Shown here one piece after another: positions 1 to 10,275 of a stretch of DNA of 64,000 nt; position 1 is the stretch's first letter; each line of letters starts with the position of its first letter. The notes under the pieces were generated by a model that saw only the letters and a list, made by a program, of their open reading frames with translations, did no database searches and was not told the DNA's origin. Origin of the DNA: Schistosoma haematobium (taxonomy: Eukaryota > Platyhelminthes > Trematoda > Strigeidida > Schistosomatidae); contig NC_067200.1 in NCBI RefSeq assembly GCF_000699445.3, positions 16,064,510 through 16,128,509 of the forward strand, read 5' to 3'. The position numbers and the translations under genes are program-made.

Positions 1-784
1 TTGTAACAAGTAACTCTGACTTTTATGAAATGCATAAAAGTTTTTGTGCGAGTAATGATATGATAACCAAAACCATAATGAGCTTTTGTATCTCAATAAG
101 TTACGTTGGAACAGATTAGTATACATATGGTAAAAAACGTCTATTGTTTGTTACCTTTGCATCTTGAAACGCTAACCAATACCACGTGTCAAAGTGACTA
201 GTGAGGATCCTAATTTTGTCTATGTCGTTTCTTCTACTTATGTAACATAGTGTCCCAGAATTGACCAATTATACGTCTGACCAGCACTGTTGACCTAGAG
301 TCGACACAGTCAAACTCATATTGCTTCTCTATCTTTGCTTTGAGACCAGAAAGTCAGTGGCCAGTTTCCATTATTACTTTATGGTAGAACCATAATATTT
401 CGACAGCAATTCTTAAATTACATTGATAATCATTAAGCTAATGAGAATAAAATTTGTATACAGGAATAATTTACTGTATAATAATCCGACAATTTAGAAT
501 GTATAAATAGCTTTTACATGAATAATGATAGATTTTCAGTGGAGTTTTCAATGTTATAATCATAATAGATCCGGTATATAGACTCGTCCATATGACTCCA
601 TATCATTTGACCTGTAGATCCTTTATAAACTCGAGGAAAATTTTTCAATCTGGTCCACATACGTTGTTAGTATGAACACCAGTTGTTGGGTCTATGCTAG
701 GTTTGAAGCAGTACGAGTTCACTTAGACTGCGAACGGAACAAGGACTTGTGTCCAAAAACCAATAAACTAGCTATTCTATTGCG

Positions 785-1095
785 TCCCAGCCCCACTAAC
801 TAGAGAGAGAAGTCGAAGTCCGAACGCGGATATATATTCCGCAGAAAAGACAGAAGCACGAGCGATAACAACAGACACAAATCAAAACGTATATATACAG
901 CACAAAACTGTCCTTGGGAAGCGCTACAAAATAGAAGACACAACGGACCAATAGCGTTTAAGATTCTCCCAAGTGGGGAATACGACATGAAGGTGAAAAG
1001 AGCGCTTTTGGCGTGAAAACAAAGAAATTCAAAATTTCAGAATAAAATTACAAAATTAGGTCCTTTTCCGAGTGAGTTCTGGGATCTAACGTCCC
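785..1095 (-). repeat. Dispersed repeat, copy 1, minus orientation
   Basis: The reverse complement aligns by eye, with many substitutions, to about 4335-4685. Shared landmarks are the block ending in a CTCTAGTTAG run next to a CTGGGRCGC motif, and the TTTTGTAATTTT/GAAATTT block at the other end. The two copies are old, diverged and inverted relative to each other. The family is not identified; an LTR or LINE fragment is possible. Confidence 0.45.
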
Positions 1096-1715
1096 CAACA
1101 GTCTACATAGTGCCTCATGTACTAACTTGCGATGAATATATTCGTGTTTATAAAGATACCGATACTCCTTACATATGCTTGTGTGAATTTTTGTTCCTGA
1201 TTACACATGCTGTTTAATAATTGGCAGGAGTGTTAGAGCCTTTCTGTTTCGTATATATGTTGGTGATATCCTTTTGCGTTTTACAATCCCGGATTCCGAA
1301 ATCTGTACTACTAATGCTGAGAAAACTATTACTTACCCAATCCACTTTCACACTTCTGCTCGTTATACTTCCCCTTCCGGACGACAGTTTCATCAATTTC
1401 TGCGATCCCGCCAACACATCCAAAAGATATCTTTAGGTTCTTTAGCATTATCAAATAAGTATCTCGCCAGTAGTAATACCACTATTGCTATGGCTTTTGT
1501 TACATCAGTCAGGACAGCTGCTTGAGTAGCTTGTACTTCCGAAATTCACCAGATACAATTAATATGACTTTTAGAATGTTGGAAGAATGAATGGCATTCT
1601 AGTCCAACAAGACTGGCACCGCAAATCTGTCTCATCGCATGACACTAAAACGGGAATAATAAGCAGTTTAATAATAGTCAATGGGTTAAACCAAAGCTTA
1701 GGGTAAAGAAGATAT

Positions 1716-1830
1716 ATATGCATAGTAATTCACAATAAAAATATAAATAACAATAGTCCGAAAACCAGTTCCAAAAATTCCAGTTTGACAATATTCGTTG
1801 CTCTATTTTTTTGATGTAATTCGTTACTTT
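1716..1830 (+). repeat. Fragment related to the LINE 5' region at 12200-12310
   Basis: It starts with a TATATATGCATAGTAAT block. It ends with an ATATTCGTTGCTCTATTT-like block followed by TTTTTTGATG. The same order of blocks occurs at about 12196-12310, directly upstream of the LINE endonuclease region. It is probably a truncated copy of the same LINE family. Confidence 0.4.
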
Positions 1831-2491
1831 CACAAACAGATGTTTAATGCAATGCATTATATCAATACAGTTTTTTCATTTTTCTCAGTTTATCCAGTCT
1901 TCCCTGTAATAATATGATGGTAATTTCAGTCCATCTACAATTAGTCATCTAAAAACAAAGCTTTACCCACCCTCTAACATGCATTTACTTCAGCATCTGT
2001 AATTACGTAATTAGATATCTTTTTCTTGTAACATAAACCATTTCGTAGTATTGTCCGCTAATATCCTTCATCTAATACCCTGGATATGTTTTCCGTACTT
2101 GTTAGCAAGACATTGATTGGATTAAAGCACGTTCCATACAGGATTATGTTAGAACATATTGACCCGGTTTTCGCTAGTCAGCGCTAGCAGATAATTGGAG
2201 GTTATAGGATATTCTTGTGTAAAATCTTAACAATACTAACGTTTTTATTACTGTGACTATCTCATTAGACTTGGCTTGTTGTGGAATATAATTACGCACC
2301 AGTCCAAGCCGTATTCTCATTTTTGGAACTAGTCGATTAAGGTAATGTATCCGAAGAATACAAAGCAATTAGGTTGGGCGGGTCGTATAACAAAAGACTT
2401 TACTTCGTACTATGCTTTTCAGAAGGTAGATTTGCATTGCTTACGCTAAGTAGTATATATATCGTGACTAAAAATTTTTTATTTTCCTTAG

Positions 2492-2938
2492 GAACGATTA
2501 CTAATTCACCCATACAGTAATACCTATCGCGCAGATCTGGTCAAATACTTAATGAGCCAAGGATTTAAAAGAGAAGATGCACATGCTGCGTTAATTGCCT
2601 CCAATATGGAACCAGATAAAGCTATAGTCGAATTACGGGAGCGTTACAGCACCAATAAGGCTATTAATGCCATGACACAGCCTCTAGAGCTTAATCGTAA
2701 TTATGGAGCTGATAGCATTCTGCACGTTGTAACAAGAAACGGACCCATGTACCAGCTGTCGAATCATACGTCTTTATCACAGTTCGCACCTTCTGGAAAT
2801 AACTCTTCGGTGTCTGCACAAAATCATCGTCTGAAGCAGTCAGGGTTGTGCGTGTCTACGCAAAGTAATACAACTCAACTTTTATCTATGCAACCAATCC
2901 CTAACTCTCAATTCATGCGACAGCAGATTACACAACAG
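2492..2938 (+). CDS. GW182: GW182-like exon: UBA domain and Gln-rich segment
   Basis: The acceptor TTTTCCTTAG ends at 2491 and the donor GTGATA starts at 2939. Phase is 0 at both ends, giving 149 codons. It carries the UBA-like domain, then Ser/Asn/Gln-rich low-complexity sequence ending in FMRQQITQQ. Confidence 0.7.
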
Positions 2939-5900
2939 GTGATATGTTCACTCCAAATTATTGCATTATATAATTGTATATGCGGTTACACATCTCTTCT
3001 AATCATACTGCCTTCAGCAGTCATCCAATTGCTGGCTTGTCTTCTGGACTAAATGTGCTTCTAAGATGTTGTAGCGCATATTGATTTCCTAACTGATGCT
3101 TTTTTAAAATGTTTCTTTGATTTACTATTGATTTTATTGTGATAATTATATTTTATATGCATTGAATAAATGACAGGCTTTAATCAGTAGACTGAGTCCA
3201 TCTATCAGAGGTGAACTAACTAGTTTATTTAAATCGTTTAGGTTGGTGGAACACCAAACCTAGACCTGAATACTCAACCGTTTTATTCAGTGAGATTAAG
3301 GCCTCACTGAACTAAAGATTCAAAATTTCAACCATTTCGTTAACTGTCTGAACGCTGTTCTGTTTTAGTTTTTTGATATGTTTTGAATTAACGTAATATT
3401 TGTACGACTTGTGGTCTATAAAATTAGCCCAAGCTTCCTGAGTTCTAATTTCCGTATCTTGGTATCTGATTAACTGACTAACCCTCGCAGTGTGACCTTC
3501 AACCTGAACGTTTTGACTACTGGTTCTCCTTACAACTATTTGAATTAGAAGGTTAACACCTAAGGGTTATCTTTGTAGACTTATCACTCTTACTGTGACT
3601 GGGTCCGAGTTGCTATGGCAGTTTTGACACCACAGTAGAAACAACTTATAACTTTATTAAGTTACCTGAAACAAAGTTCATTGATTATGGTCTTCAACTT
3701 TGTCACTCATTTGTAATCAAGCACTAATAGCATTCGTAATTTTCCTTTAGGTTCGATCGGCCTTAAACCTTTCCATTCCAAGTCCGTTAGGTGTACAGAC
3801 GAATGGGAGTGCCACAATGGGAACCTGTGGTGGTTCGCTTTTGGGAAAGCCTCCATCTCTTTCCTTATCAAACGTTAATTCCAACATTCAAACTGCATCG
3901 TCTACTAATCCACATTCAAGCACTAGCCTACTAACTACTACTAGTTTATGTCCTATCAAAAATAATCGTACATCGACTGGACCAGCGTCTTTAAACCAAA
4001 ACTCAGCGAAAAGGTCGCCTCGTCAAATTTCGATCATAAACTCCATGATTGAATTGCAGAAAAAACATCAGGTGAGTAGAATTGTTTCAAATTTGTATTC
4101 CTATTTATTGCATTTCATCCTTTTTGTTGTCAATAGGACATAAGAATTCCGCTCATCACGAATTTTATTTTTGTCTTATCAAATTCCATTTACAATTGTA
4201 AAACGAATATTCTCCCGGATGGGTTTCGAGTTACCGAATTATTTGTCTAGTAGGTACGAAATCGCTATGTGCGAAATGCTTGTCTTTGGCAAACCTTGAC
4301 AGAGAATGTTTGGTTGTCATTTCAGGGTTTTCGAAGATCTCGGGGATGCTAGATCCCCAGAAATAACTTCTAAACGTCTCATTTTTGTAATTTTGAAATT
4401 TCATTTTCGCACCAAAAGCTCCTATTTATGCCTTCAGATTGTATTTCTCACTTCGAAGGACTTTTAATGTCATTGGTTCGTTTCCTCTTTTAATCCTCTA
4501 TTTTCTGACATTTACCAAGGACATTTTTATGTTCTATATGTAAGCTTGAGTTGTGTGCTTGTTTGTTTGTGCTTCCAGGCTGTTTGTGGAATATACTTTT
4601 CCCTCGGGTGAATCTAGTCTTCTCCCTCTAGTTAGCAGAGCTGGGGCGCAGTCAATAGTTTAGCTTGTCCTGTTGCGTTTTTGACTTTCGTTCTGTTCGC
4701 CTAGATGATATCATAATCTCTTCAAATGTCGCAGAAGACTGTGTATTAATAACAAGTATTCCAGCAAGTGAATCACGAAGCGTGTGAACTGTTTAAAAAC
4801 AATGGTATAAAACTTATGAACCTGCAGTTTATTGAAAGATCAAATGCAACCAGCCGTTGTCGAGCTATGACATTCTCAAATCAAGTAATGACTTCTAGGA
4901 ATATTCATGATTTAGATTAACTGTATGCACGTTTGAAGATGTTACATCTTCCTCAACCGGTGTGTTTATACTAAAATATCCATATAACAACGCATGCTGA
5001 ATAACTAATATCGTTTGTAAAACGCTCACTTAGTTTTATATCTCATCTGTTGAAATGATCTGAGCCTGTTTCTTATCATCCTGATTGTTCTTCTATTTTC
5101 TGCTTGCAGAGTATTCAACACCAATTAAATATGTATAATAATAACCCTGCCCTTCGTTCACAACCTCAGTACGCGGACGTATTTGTTGAACTCCAAGGTC
5201 AAATGCAACAAATTGAAACTCAGTTACACGGAAAGCGAGCACAGCTTAACATAACTCGTGCTCAAGATTCTGTAACACAATCTGTAAAGAACCCTTTAAT
5301 ACCAACAAATGGTTAGTTGTTTATGGAAGGTATTTTTCTCAACTTCAGCTGTTATGCTTCATAAAGTTAAAATGATTGGTTTTGAATCTTGTACACAAAA
5401 TGCACAACAAATGCAAGAAACTGACAAAATACCAAAACTGGAACTATGATATGTTTATATCGCAGTTTCTTCCGGTAGTCCAAAGTATATTAGTCATTCC
5501 ATCCTTTTTTTTTACTTGAAGTAATCACCTTCCCTCCAAATCATTATTATAGCGATAAACAAGGTTTTTTATTCGGAAAAGAGTTTCCACACATGCTACC
5601 TGAACTTAGTTCCCAGTAAACAAGTTTTTGTCACCTGATCAGTCATTCACATTCTACGTACAACCTGGCACTTGTGCATCGGTTCAAGTTGCCACACCAT
5701 ATCATAGTGAGATAATTCCAGTAGTAGAACCAGTGACTGCATTAGTGGTAAATGAAAAGATTGCTCACAGAAGACATGATCCGAGAAAATTAAATTGGTG
5801 GGGTAAAAAATTGTTTTTACGGTAATTAAAATCTAAGGGAAGACAAAGTGTAAATGTACCTGCACTGTTGCAAACTATTCTGAGCCATGTTGCTCAAAGT

Positions 5901-8900
5901 CTTCGGCCATTGGTTGCGATAATCATGTGGACTACAACCAGGTAGTTTGTACCTTCCTACACGACTTAGTCCAACTGTCAGTTACTTCATGGACTGATCC
6001 CACGTTCCAGGTTTTCAATGGTGGTCTAACATCAATCGGTTCATGATCGCGATAAAAAAACAATACTAATAATCGATGAATATGTTCTACTTTTACAGGC
6101 CACGTTCCATAATTACAAAGTAAAACAGAAATGATGAGCAAATTCCCCCATTAGTTGACAGGCGGATATCTAGTCTACACCATAAGTGACGCAAGTTAGC
6201 CTAATTTTAAGTTGTCTTCACTGCTCATCGTGTTCAGAGCCCGAAGAGATGAGTATCTAAGCATCTAACAATTCTGTGAACGCCACCAAAATCCAGTCTA
6301 TATTAACCTTTTGTTTAAATAATTGGTAGGTATCGCTTGTCAGTCTGGTGTTTTGTTTTCTTTTTAGGTACCGATATTTCTGATAACTCGTTTCCTGCTA
6401 TTGGAACATGGATATCTCCTTCACCACAATGTGGCGAAAACTTTGATAAAAACGTCATGGATGGATCAGGTATGTGAAATAAAATACTCTGTTTTCATCC
6501 TCAGTAACGTAAAAATCCGCGAAACATAGAATTGGTCTCGTTGATTTCTAAGCCGTTGAAATTATATCAATTTCGTTTCACTACTGTGCTCATACCGGCA
6601 AGGTGACTAAATGCTCTGGATAGCTTTTAAATTGTTTCCGTCGTTTACTACAGTATACATGTATCTTATTCGTTAGTTCAACTTTTTATTTGAATTTCAG
6701 CTTTTTCTAATGTAATCCAAAAGTGAGACAATTGTATAGACAATATATTACAAGTCGAGGAGCTTGTCAGTCAATTGTTAAGATGAAACGTTCACTCGAA
6801 TATGTTTTGACATGATATCCCGAGATCGATATGAATAACGATGTTTCCTAGCACTTATTTAAACAAAAGGTTAATATAGACTGGATTTTGGTGGCGTTCA
6901 CAGAATTGTTAGATGCTTAGATACTCATCTCTTCGGGCTCTGAACACGATGAGCAGTGAAGACAACTTAAAATTAGGCTAACTTGCGTCACTTATGGTGT
7001 AGACTAGATATCCGCCTGTCAACTAATGGGGGAATTTGCTCATCATTTCTGTTTTACTTTGTAATTATGGAACGTGGCCTGTAAAAGTAGAACATATTCA
7101 TCGATTATTAGTATTGTTTTTTTATCGCGATCATGAACCGATTGATGTTAGACCACCATTGAAAACCTGGAACGTGGGATCAGTCCATGAAGTAACTGAC
7201 AGTTGGACTAAGTCGTGTAGGAAGGTACAAACTACCTGGTTGTAGTCCACATGATTATCGCAACCAATGGCCGAAGACTTTGAGCAACATGGCTCAGAAT
7301 AGTTTGCAACAGTGCAGGTACATTTACACTTTGTCTTCCCTTAGATTTTAATTACCGTAAAAACAATTTTTTACCCCACCAATTTAATTTTCTCGGATCA
7401 TGTCTTCTGTGAGCAATCTTTTCATTTACCACTAATGCAGTCACTGGTTCTACTACTGGAATTATCTCACTATGATATGGTGTGGCAACTTGAACCGATG
7501 CACAAGTGCCAGGTTATACGTTGCATATAAATTACGGAATATAGTTTTCAATTACAATTGGTTTATATTTCCATCTATTTTGCTGTTGGTGAGTATTTTC
7601 GAAACAGGTCATTTAGCGGATTTCCTTATTTCAAACTAAAGTGTGCTTAATTGATATTTCTTTTTGCAATACTCTCGCTATTTTTTTATAGCTTCTAAGT
7701 TGAACAACTTCACGCGCACTCCTTGCAAAATATCTGGTAGTTGGTCTCCTACCTGGTCTTCATCTGTTATAAATCCATCCTGTCCAAATATTCGATCCAT
7801 TCATAATCAATGGCAACTAATACATAATCAACAACGATGTGCTTTAGAGAGTAACTTGAAGTTTCCGGTGTCAAAAAATAATCCTTCGAGTACCCTATCT
7901 ATTGAAGCTCAAGGTCAATGGCTACTAGTGCAACCACTCTTAGGATGGAACGGTACAAACATTCACAGCCTGCAAAACATTTTATCAAATCATTTTAAAC
8001 TTACTAGTTTTCATGTTTTGAATCCAAGCAGCTGTAGTGTACTTATAAGGCTTCAAAATATAGAGGACTCACTGCAGTTAGTGAAGTTTTTTGGCGACCG
8101 TTTATCTGTAGAACCGTTGTCTGATCACGATGCTCGCGTTCATTTGCAACAGCTAGTATGTTTCGTGTCAGTTTTTCGTTTTAAATTATTTTGTAAAGTT
8201 CTGCTGCTTACCCTGATTTTCTTGAAGACCTTCAAGATGTTTTAAATAAGCAACTCTTAGCATTCTGCTTAGCAGATAACTTAGTACCGTCTGAGTTAAC
8301 TTAAGATTATATCTGTAGAACCTCACTACAACATTAATTATAATAACTACGATTTCTGTTCCAAACAGTTGTAAAAACAACAATAGGTAGTCAACTTGAA
8401 TTTTCGCCTCATTTAATCCTGTTTTTGTTGTTTACACAGGCTCTATACAAGCGCATATTTGTTCTCAATAAGTACCATGTGTAACCTTCATCTGATAACC
8501 CGTGATAGATTGTTGAAATACTTCCCACAGCTTTTCATTTGTTTTCTATTCGTATTTTTCGTCTGGAGTATCCATTTTTGTACGATTTTATGTTTTTCAC
8601 TAGAATAATCTTCCCTGAAAATATCTTTAGTTTTTAGATAATGTCTTATTCAAAGGTAAAAGTAATTTTCGGTATCCATTTTTCTCAGGTATCATACTCT
8701 ATGTGGAAAGCCTAGTGTAATCTCAAAGTAATCTTCTGTATGTATTTCATTTATCTAGCATTTGTGACTATGTGGACTACATGATGTTTCCCAACTTTTT
8801 TAATTTTTATTTTAGTCTTTGAACGCTTGTGGAGATGGCCTAATATCCAATCACTTTAATACGTCATCTGATATACATGCCACACCACCTAGTTTAAATA

Positions 8901-8995
8901 GCAATGGACAGTTTTACTCCCCCATGAATTCAAATAACAAAAAGCCTAATCCTCATATAGCTCGTTTTGGAATAACTGTATGTGGAAGCAAGTAA
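2492..8995 (+). CDS. GW182: GW182/TNRC6-like miRNA-silencing scaffold, 3' part of the gene (5' end outside the window)
   Basis: Six exons (2492-2938, 3751-4071, 5110-5311, 6368-6469, 7692-8155, 8816-8995) join without a frame break into 571 residues plus a TAA stop. Every junction has GT..AG borders and the phases are compatible. Visible domains are a UBA-like three-helix segment (residues about 8-60, including YLMSQGFKREDAHAAL), a Ser/Asn/Gln-rich middle, a Gln-rich coiled segment (about 260-315), Trp motifs (GTW, GSW, PTW, NQW) and a C-terminal RRM-like fold (about 433-512, starting GQWLLVQPL) followed by a 60-codon tail. UBA, Q-rich region, Trp motifs and RRM in that order are typical of GW182/TNRC6. 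Proteins of this family bind Argonaute through GW repeats and recruit CCR4-NOT and poly(A)-binding protein in cytoplasmic P-bodies. The N-terminal GW-repeat region would lie upstream. An unrelated UBA-RRM protein is the main alternative. No PAM2 motif was seen. Confidence 0.72.
3751..4071 (+). CDS. GW182: GW182-like exon: Ser/Asn/Thr-rich linker
   Basis: The acceptor TTTCCTTTAG ends at 3750 and the donor GTGAGT starts at 4072. Phase is 0 to 0, with 107 codons. It is low-complexity and Ser/Thr/Asn-rich, ending in a helical stretch (SIINSMIELQKKHQ) that leads into the Gln-rich next exon. Confidence 0.65.
4335..4685 (+). repeat. Dispersed repeat, copy 2, plus orientation
   Basis: It lies in the intron between 4071 and 5110. 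It is a diverged match to the reverse complement of 785-1095, with the same block order from TTTTGTAATTTTGAAATTT to the CTAGTTAGC...CTGGGGCGC end. Family unknown. Confidence 0.45.
5110..5311 (+). CDS. GW182: GW182-like exon: Gln-rich coiled segment
   Basis: The acceptor TGCTTGCAG ends at 5109 and the donor GTTAGT starts at 5312, leaving one base for a split Gly codon. The encoded segment (ELQGQMQQIETQLHGKRAQL) is a predicted helix that fits the Q-rich region between UBA and RRM in TNRC6 proteins. Confidence 0.65.
5656..6322 (-). repeat. Left arm of a 667-bp inverted repeat (LINE 3'-end copy)
   Basis: It is the near-perfect reverse complement of 6855-7521; the 210-bp open frame at 5932-6141 is identical in both arms. 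The minus strand resembles the C-terminal tail of RTE-type LINE proteins (for example the YGTWPVKVEHIHRLL stretch) followed by a 3' UTR. It lies wholly inside the intron 5312-6367. At the outer edge one mismatch is visible, then the match stops. No clear target-site duplication was found. Confidence 0.8.
6368..6469 (+). CDS. GW182: GW182-like exon enclosed by the inverted repeat
   Basis: The acceptor CTTTTTAG ends at 6367 and the donor GTATGT starts at 6470. The exon is 102 nt, entering and leaving in phase 1, so skipping it keeps the frame and removes 34 residues. It includes a GTW motif (AIGTWISPSP). It lies between the two 667-bp inverted arms. Confidence 0.62.
6855..7521 (+). repeat. Right arm of the 667-bp inverted repeat (LINE 3'-end copy)
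   Basis: It mirrors 5656-6322 and reads in LINE sense on the + strand. It starts at a TTATTTAAAC block and ends in a block with GATGCACAAGTGCCAGGTTAT. It lies wholly inside the intron 6470-7691. The loop between the arms is about 530 bp and contains the exon 6368-6469. Confidence 0.8.
7692..8155 (+). CDS. GW182: GW182-like exon: Trp motifs and RRM
   Basis: The acceptor TTTTTTATAG ends at 7691 and the donor GTATGT starts at 8156. The exon completes a split Ala codon and adds 154 codons. It carries GSW, PTW and NQW motifs in a Ser-rich context, then an RRM-like domain. Strand 1 is GQWLLVQPL, strand 3 is in the SCSVLIRL stretch, and the last strand is near RLSVEPLS. In TNRC6 proteins this region is the C-terminal silencing domain. 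Confidence 0.7.
8816..8995 (+). CDS. GW182: GW182-like terminal exon with stop
   Basis: The acceptor TTTATTTTAG ends at 8815. Phase is 0, with 59 codons then TAA at 8993-8995. The tail is Ser/Asn/Pro-rich, as expected after the RRM. The open frame continues the previous exon exactly. Confidence 0.62.
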   Translation, partial: SLNACGDGLISNHFNTSSDIHATPPSLNSNGQFYSPMNSNNKKPNPHIARFGITVCGSK

Positions 8996-9351
8996 AGATT
9001 TATATTTGTGAGAAAGATGGTCGTCTCATGGAATCTCTTTTATTCTCTGAATATCTTAGGGAAGTCTTCCAATTTCAACGCTTTCGCGTTCAGATTCACG
9101 TCTCTGAAGCGCAGCCAATCTGTCAGTATAAAAGTTAATGACTAACTTAAGTTATGCTCAAGTTTTGCCAGTATGTATTACTCTTTGAATACCCCTATTT
9201 AGTTCATCGTTTGCTGTGCCTAAGAACATTCTGTGATCCAATATTATTACAATCATACGTTTTGGATTTACAAAATTATATACGGATCAAAACTAGTCAG
9301 AATTGCCTTGTAAATTATAAACATCCTCTTTATCCATATTTTCCCCATCTG

Positions 9352-9370
9352 ATATATATATATATATATA
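9352..9370. repeat. Short TA microsatellite
   Basis: A run of alternating A/T of about 19 bp. Confidence 0.9.
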
Positions 9371-10187
9371 CCTCATTGCCTTTCAATCATCATTAATTCT
9401 GTGTTTGTGAATGTATCCTGACTGTTTGTCTGTTGAATGTTGCAGTTTCGTTTTTAAACCGTTCAGTTTTAGTAGTCTTTCATTTGTGTGCTTTTTGGAC
9501 AGCCTCTATGATCTGTAAATCGTTTCATTATTTATCTTTTTGTAAAGAGACTTCTAGTATCGCTAATGATTCAGTCTGTTTCTGGTTTATAAGTCAAGTG
9601 TTTCCCTCGTCCATTTTGAATAGTATCTAGTTTGTCCTAAATATTATATGGTTGATATACCTATAATTAATTTGTACTCTTTTGATTTCCCTCTATATGT
9701 AGTACATTTTGTGTGTTTTCAGTGAGCTAATCAAAGCTAAACTGAGGATGTATTTTTTCATCTTAGTACAACATAGACCATGTCCATTGATAGCCCCTAA
9801 CTGTGATGTATTTAATTATGCTCATTGTTCTAATTTTCTCATCATTTCTCTCGTCTTTAAAATGCAAAAAATATTTGGTCTTCAACTCTAAATACACTGT
9901 CTTAACTGTAGACCGGTGCAATATGTTTCTTGTCCCTCAAATTGTGCTCTGAACATTACTTACCTACCTCTTAATAGCAGTAAATTCGTTTGATAAGCTT
10001 ATAGTCCATGCACCGTGTGTATGATCAGTAATACTTTTGACGACAATAAGTGTGCATCCTATATTATCAAATTATCGCTTAATAATTATAATAAAAGAAC
10101 TATAACCTACTCTGTCATCAGAAGTGTTTAATTTTTGCAGATCCAGCCGAAATTACACAAATCCATTATCATGAATATTAGTGTCTT

Positions 10188-10189
<2 letters not shown>

Positions 10190-10273
<84 letters not shown>
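10190..10273. repeat. TA microsatellite, about 42 repeats
   Basis: Uninterrupted alternating A/T over 84 bp, self-complementary and able to form a cruciform. The long Ile-Tyr open frame read through it is an artefact. Confidence 0.95.

Positions 10274-10275
<2 letters not shown>

Larger units (their letters stand above)
1..2491. other. Non-coding stretch, probably intron of the GW182-like gene
   Basis: No exon with supporting splice sites and coding similarity was recognised before the acceptor at 2490-2491. The first recognised exon starts in phase 0 without an initiator Met, so at least one exon lies upstream, probably outside the window. The stretch is AT-rich and holds two repeat fragments, annotated separately at about 785-1095 and 1716-1830. 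The short open frames near 1220-1525 show no recognisable domain. Confidence 0.5.

Noticed and set aside
1214..1525. Overlapping open frames on both strands as an upstream exon of the GW182-like gene.
   Set aside because: No coding similarity or consistent splice-site pair was found, and none joins in phase to the exon at 2492 with any support.
5628..5825. An open frame with a WWGKK motif as an extra GW182 exon.
   Set aside because: It lies inside the left LINE arm and recurs in the right arm in antisense. The exons on each side join in phase without it.
5932..6141. Two identical 69-codon frames (5932-6141 minus, 7036-7245 plus) as a duplicated small gene.
   Set aside because: They are the LINE C-terminal remnant in the inverted-repeat arms, with stops in the neighbouring parts of the same protein.
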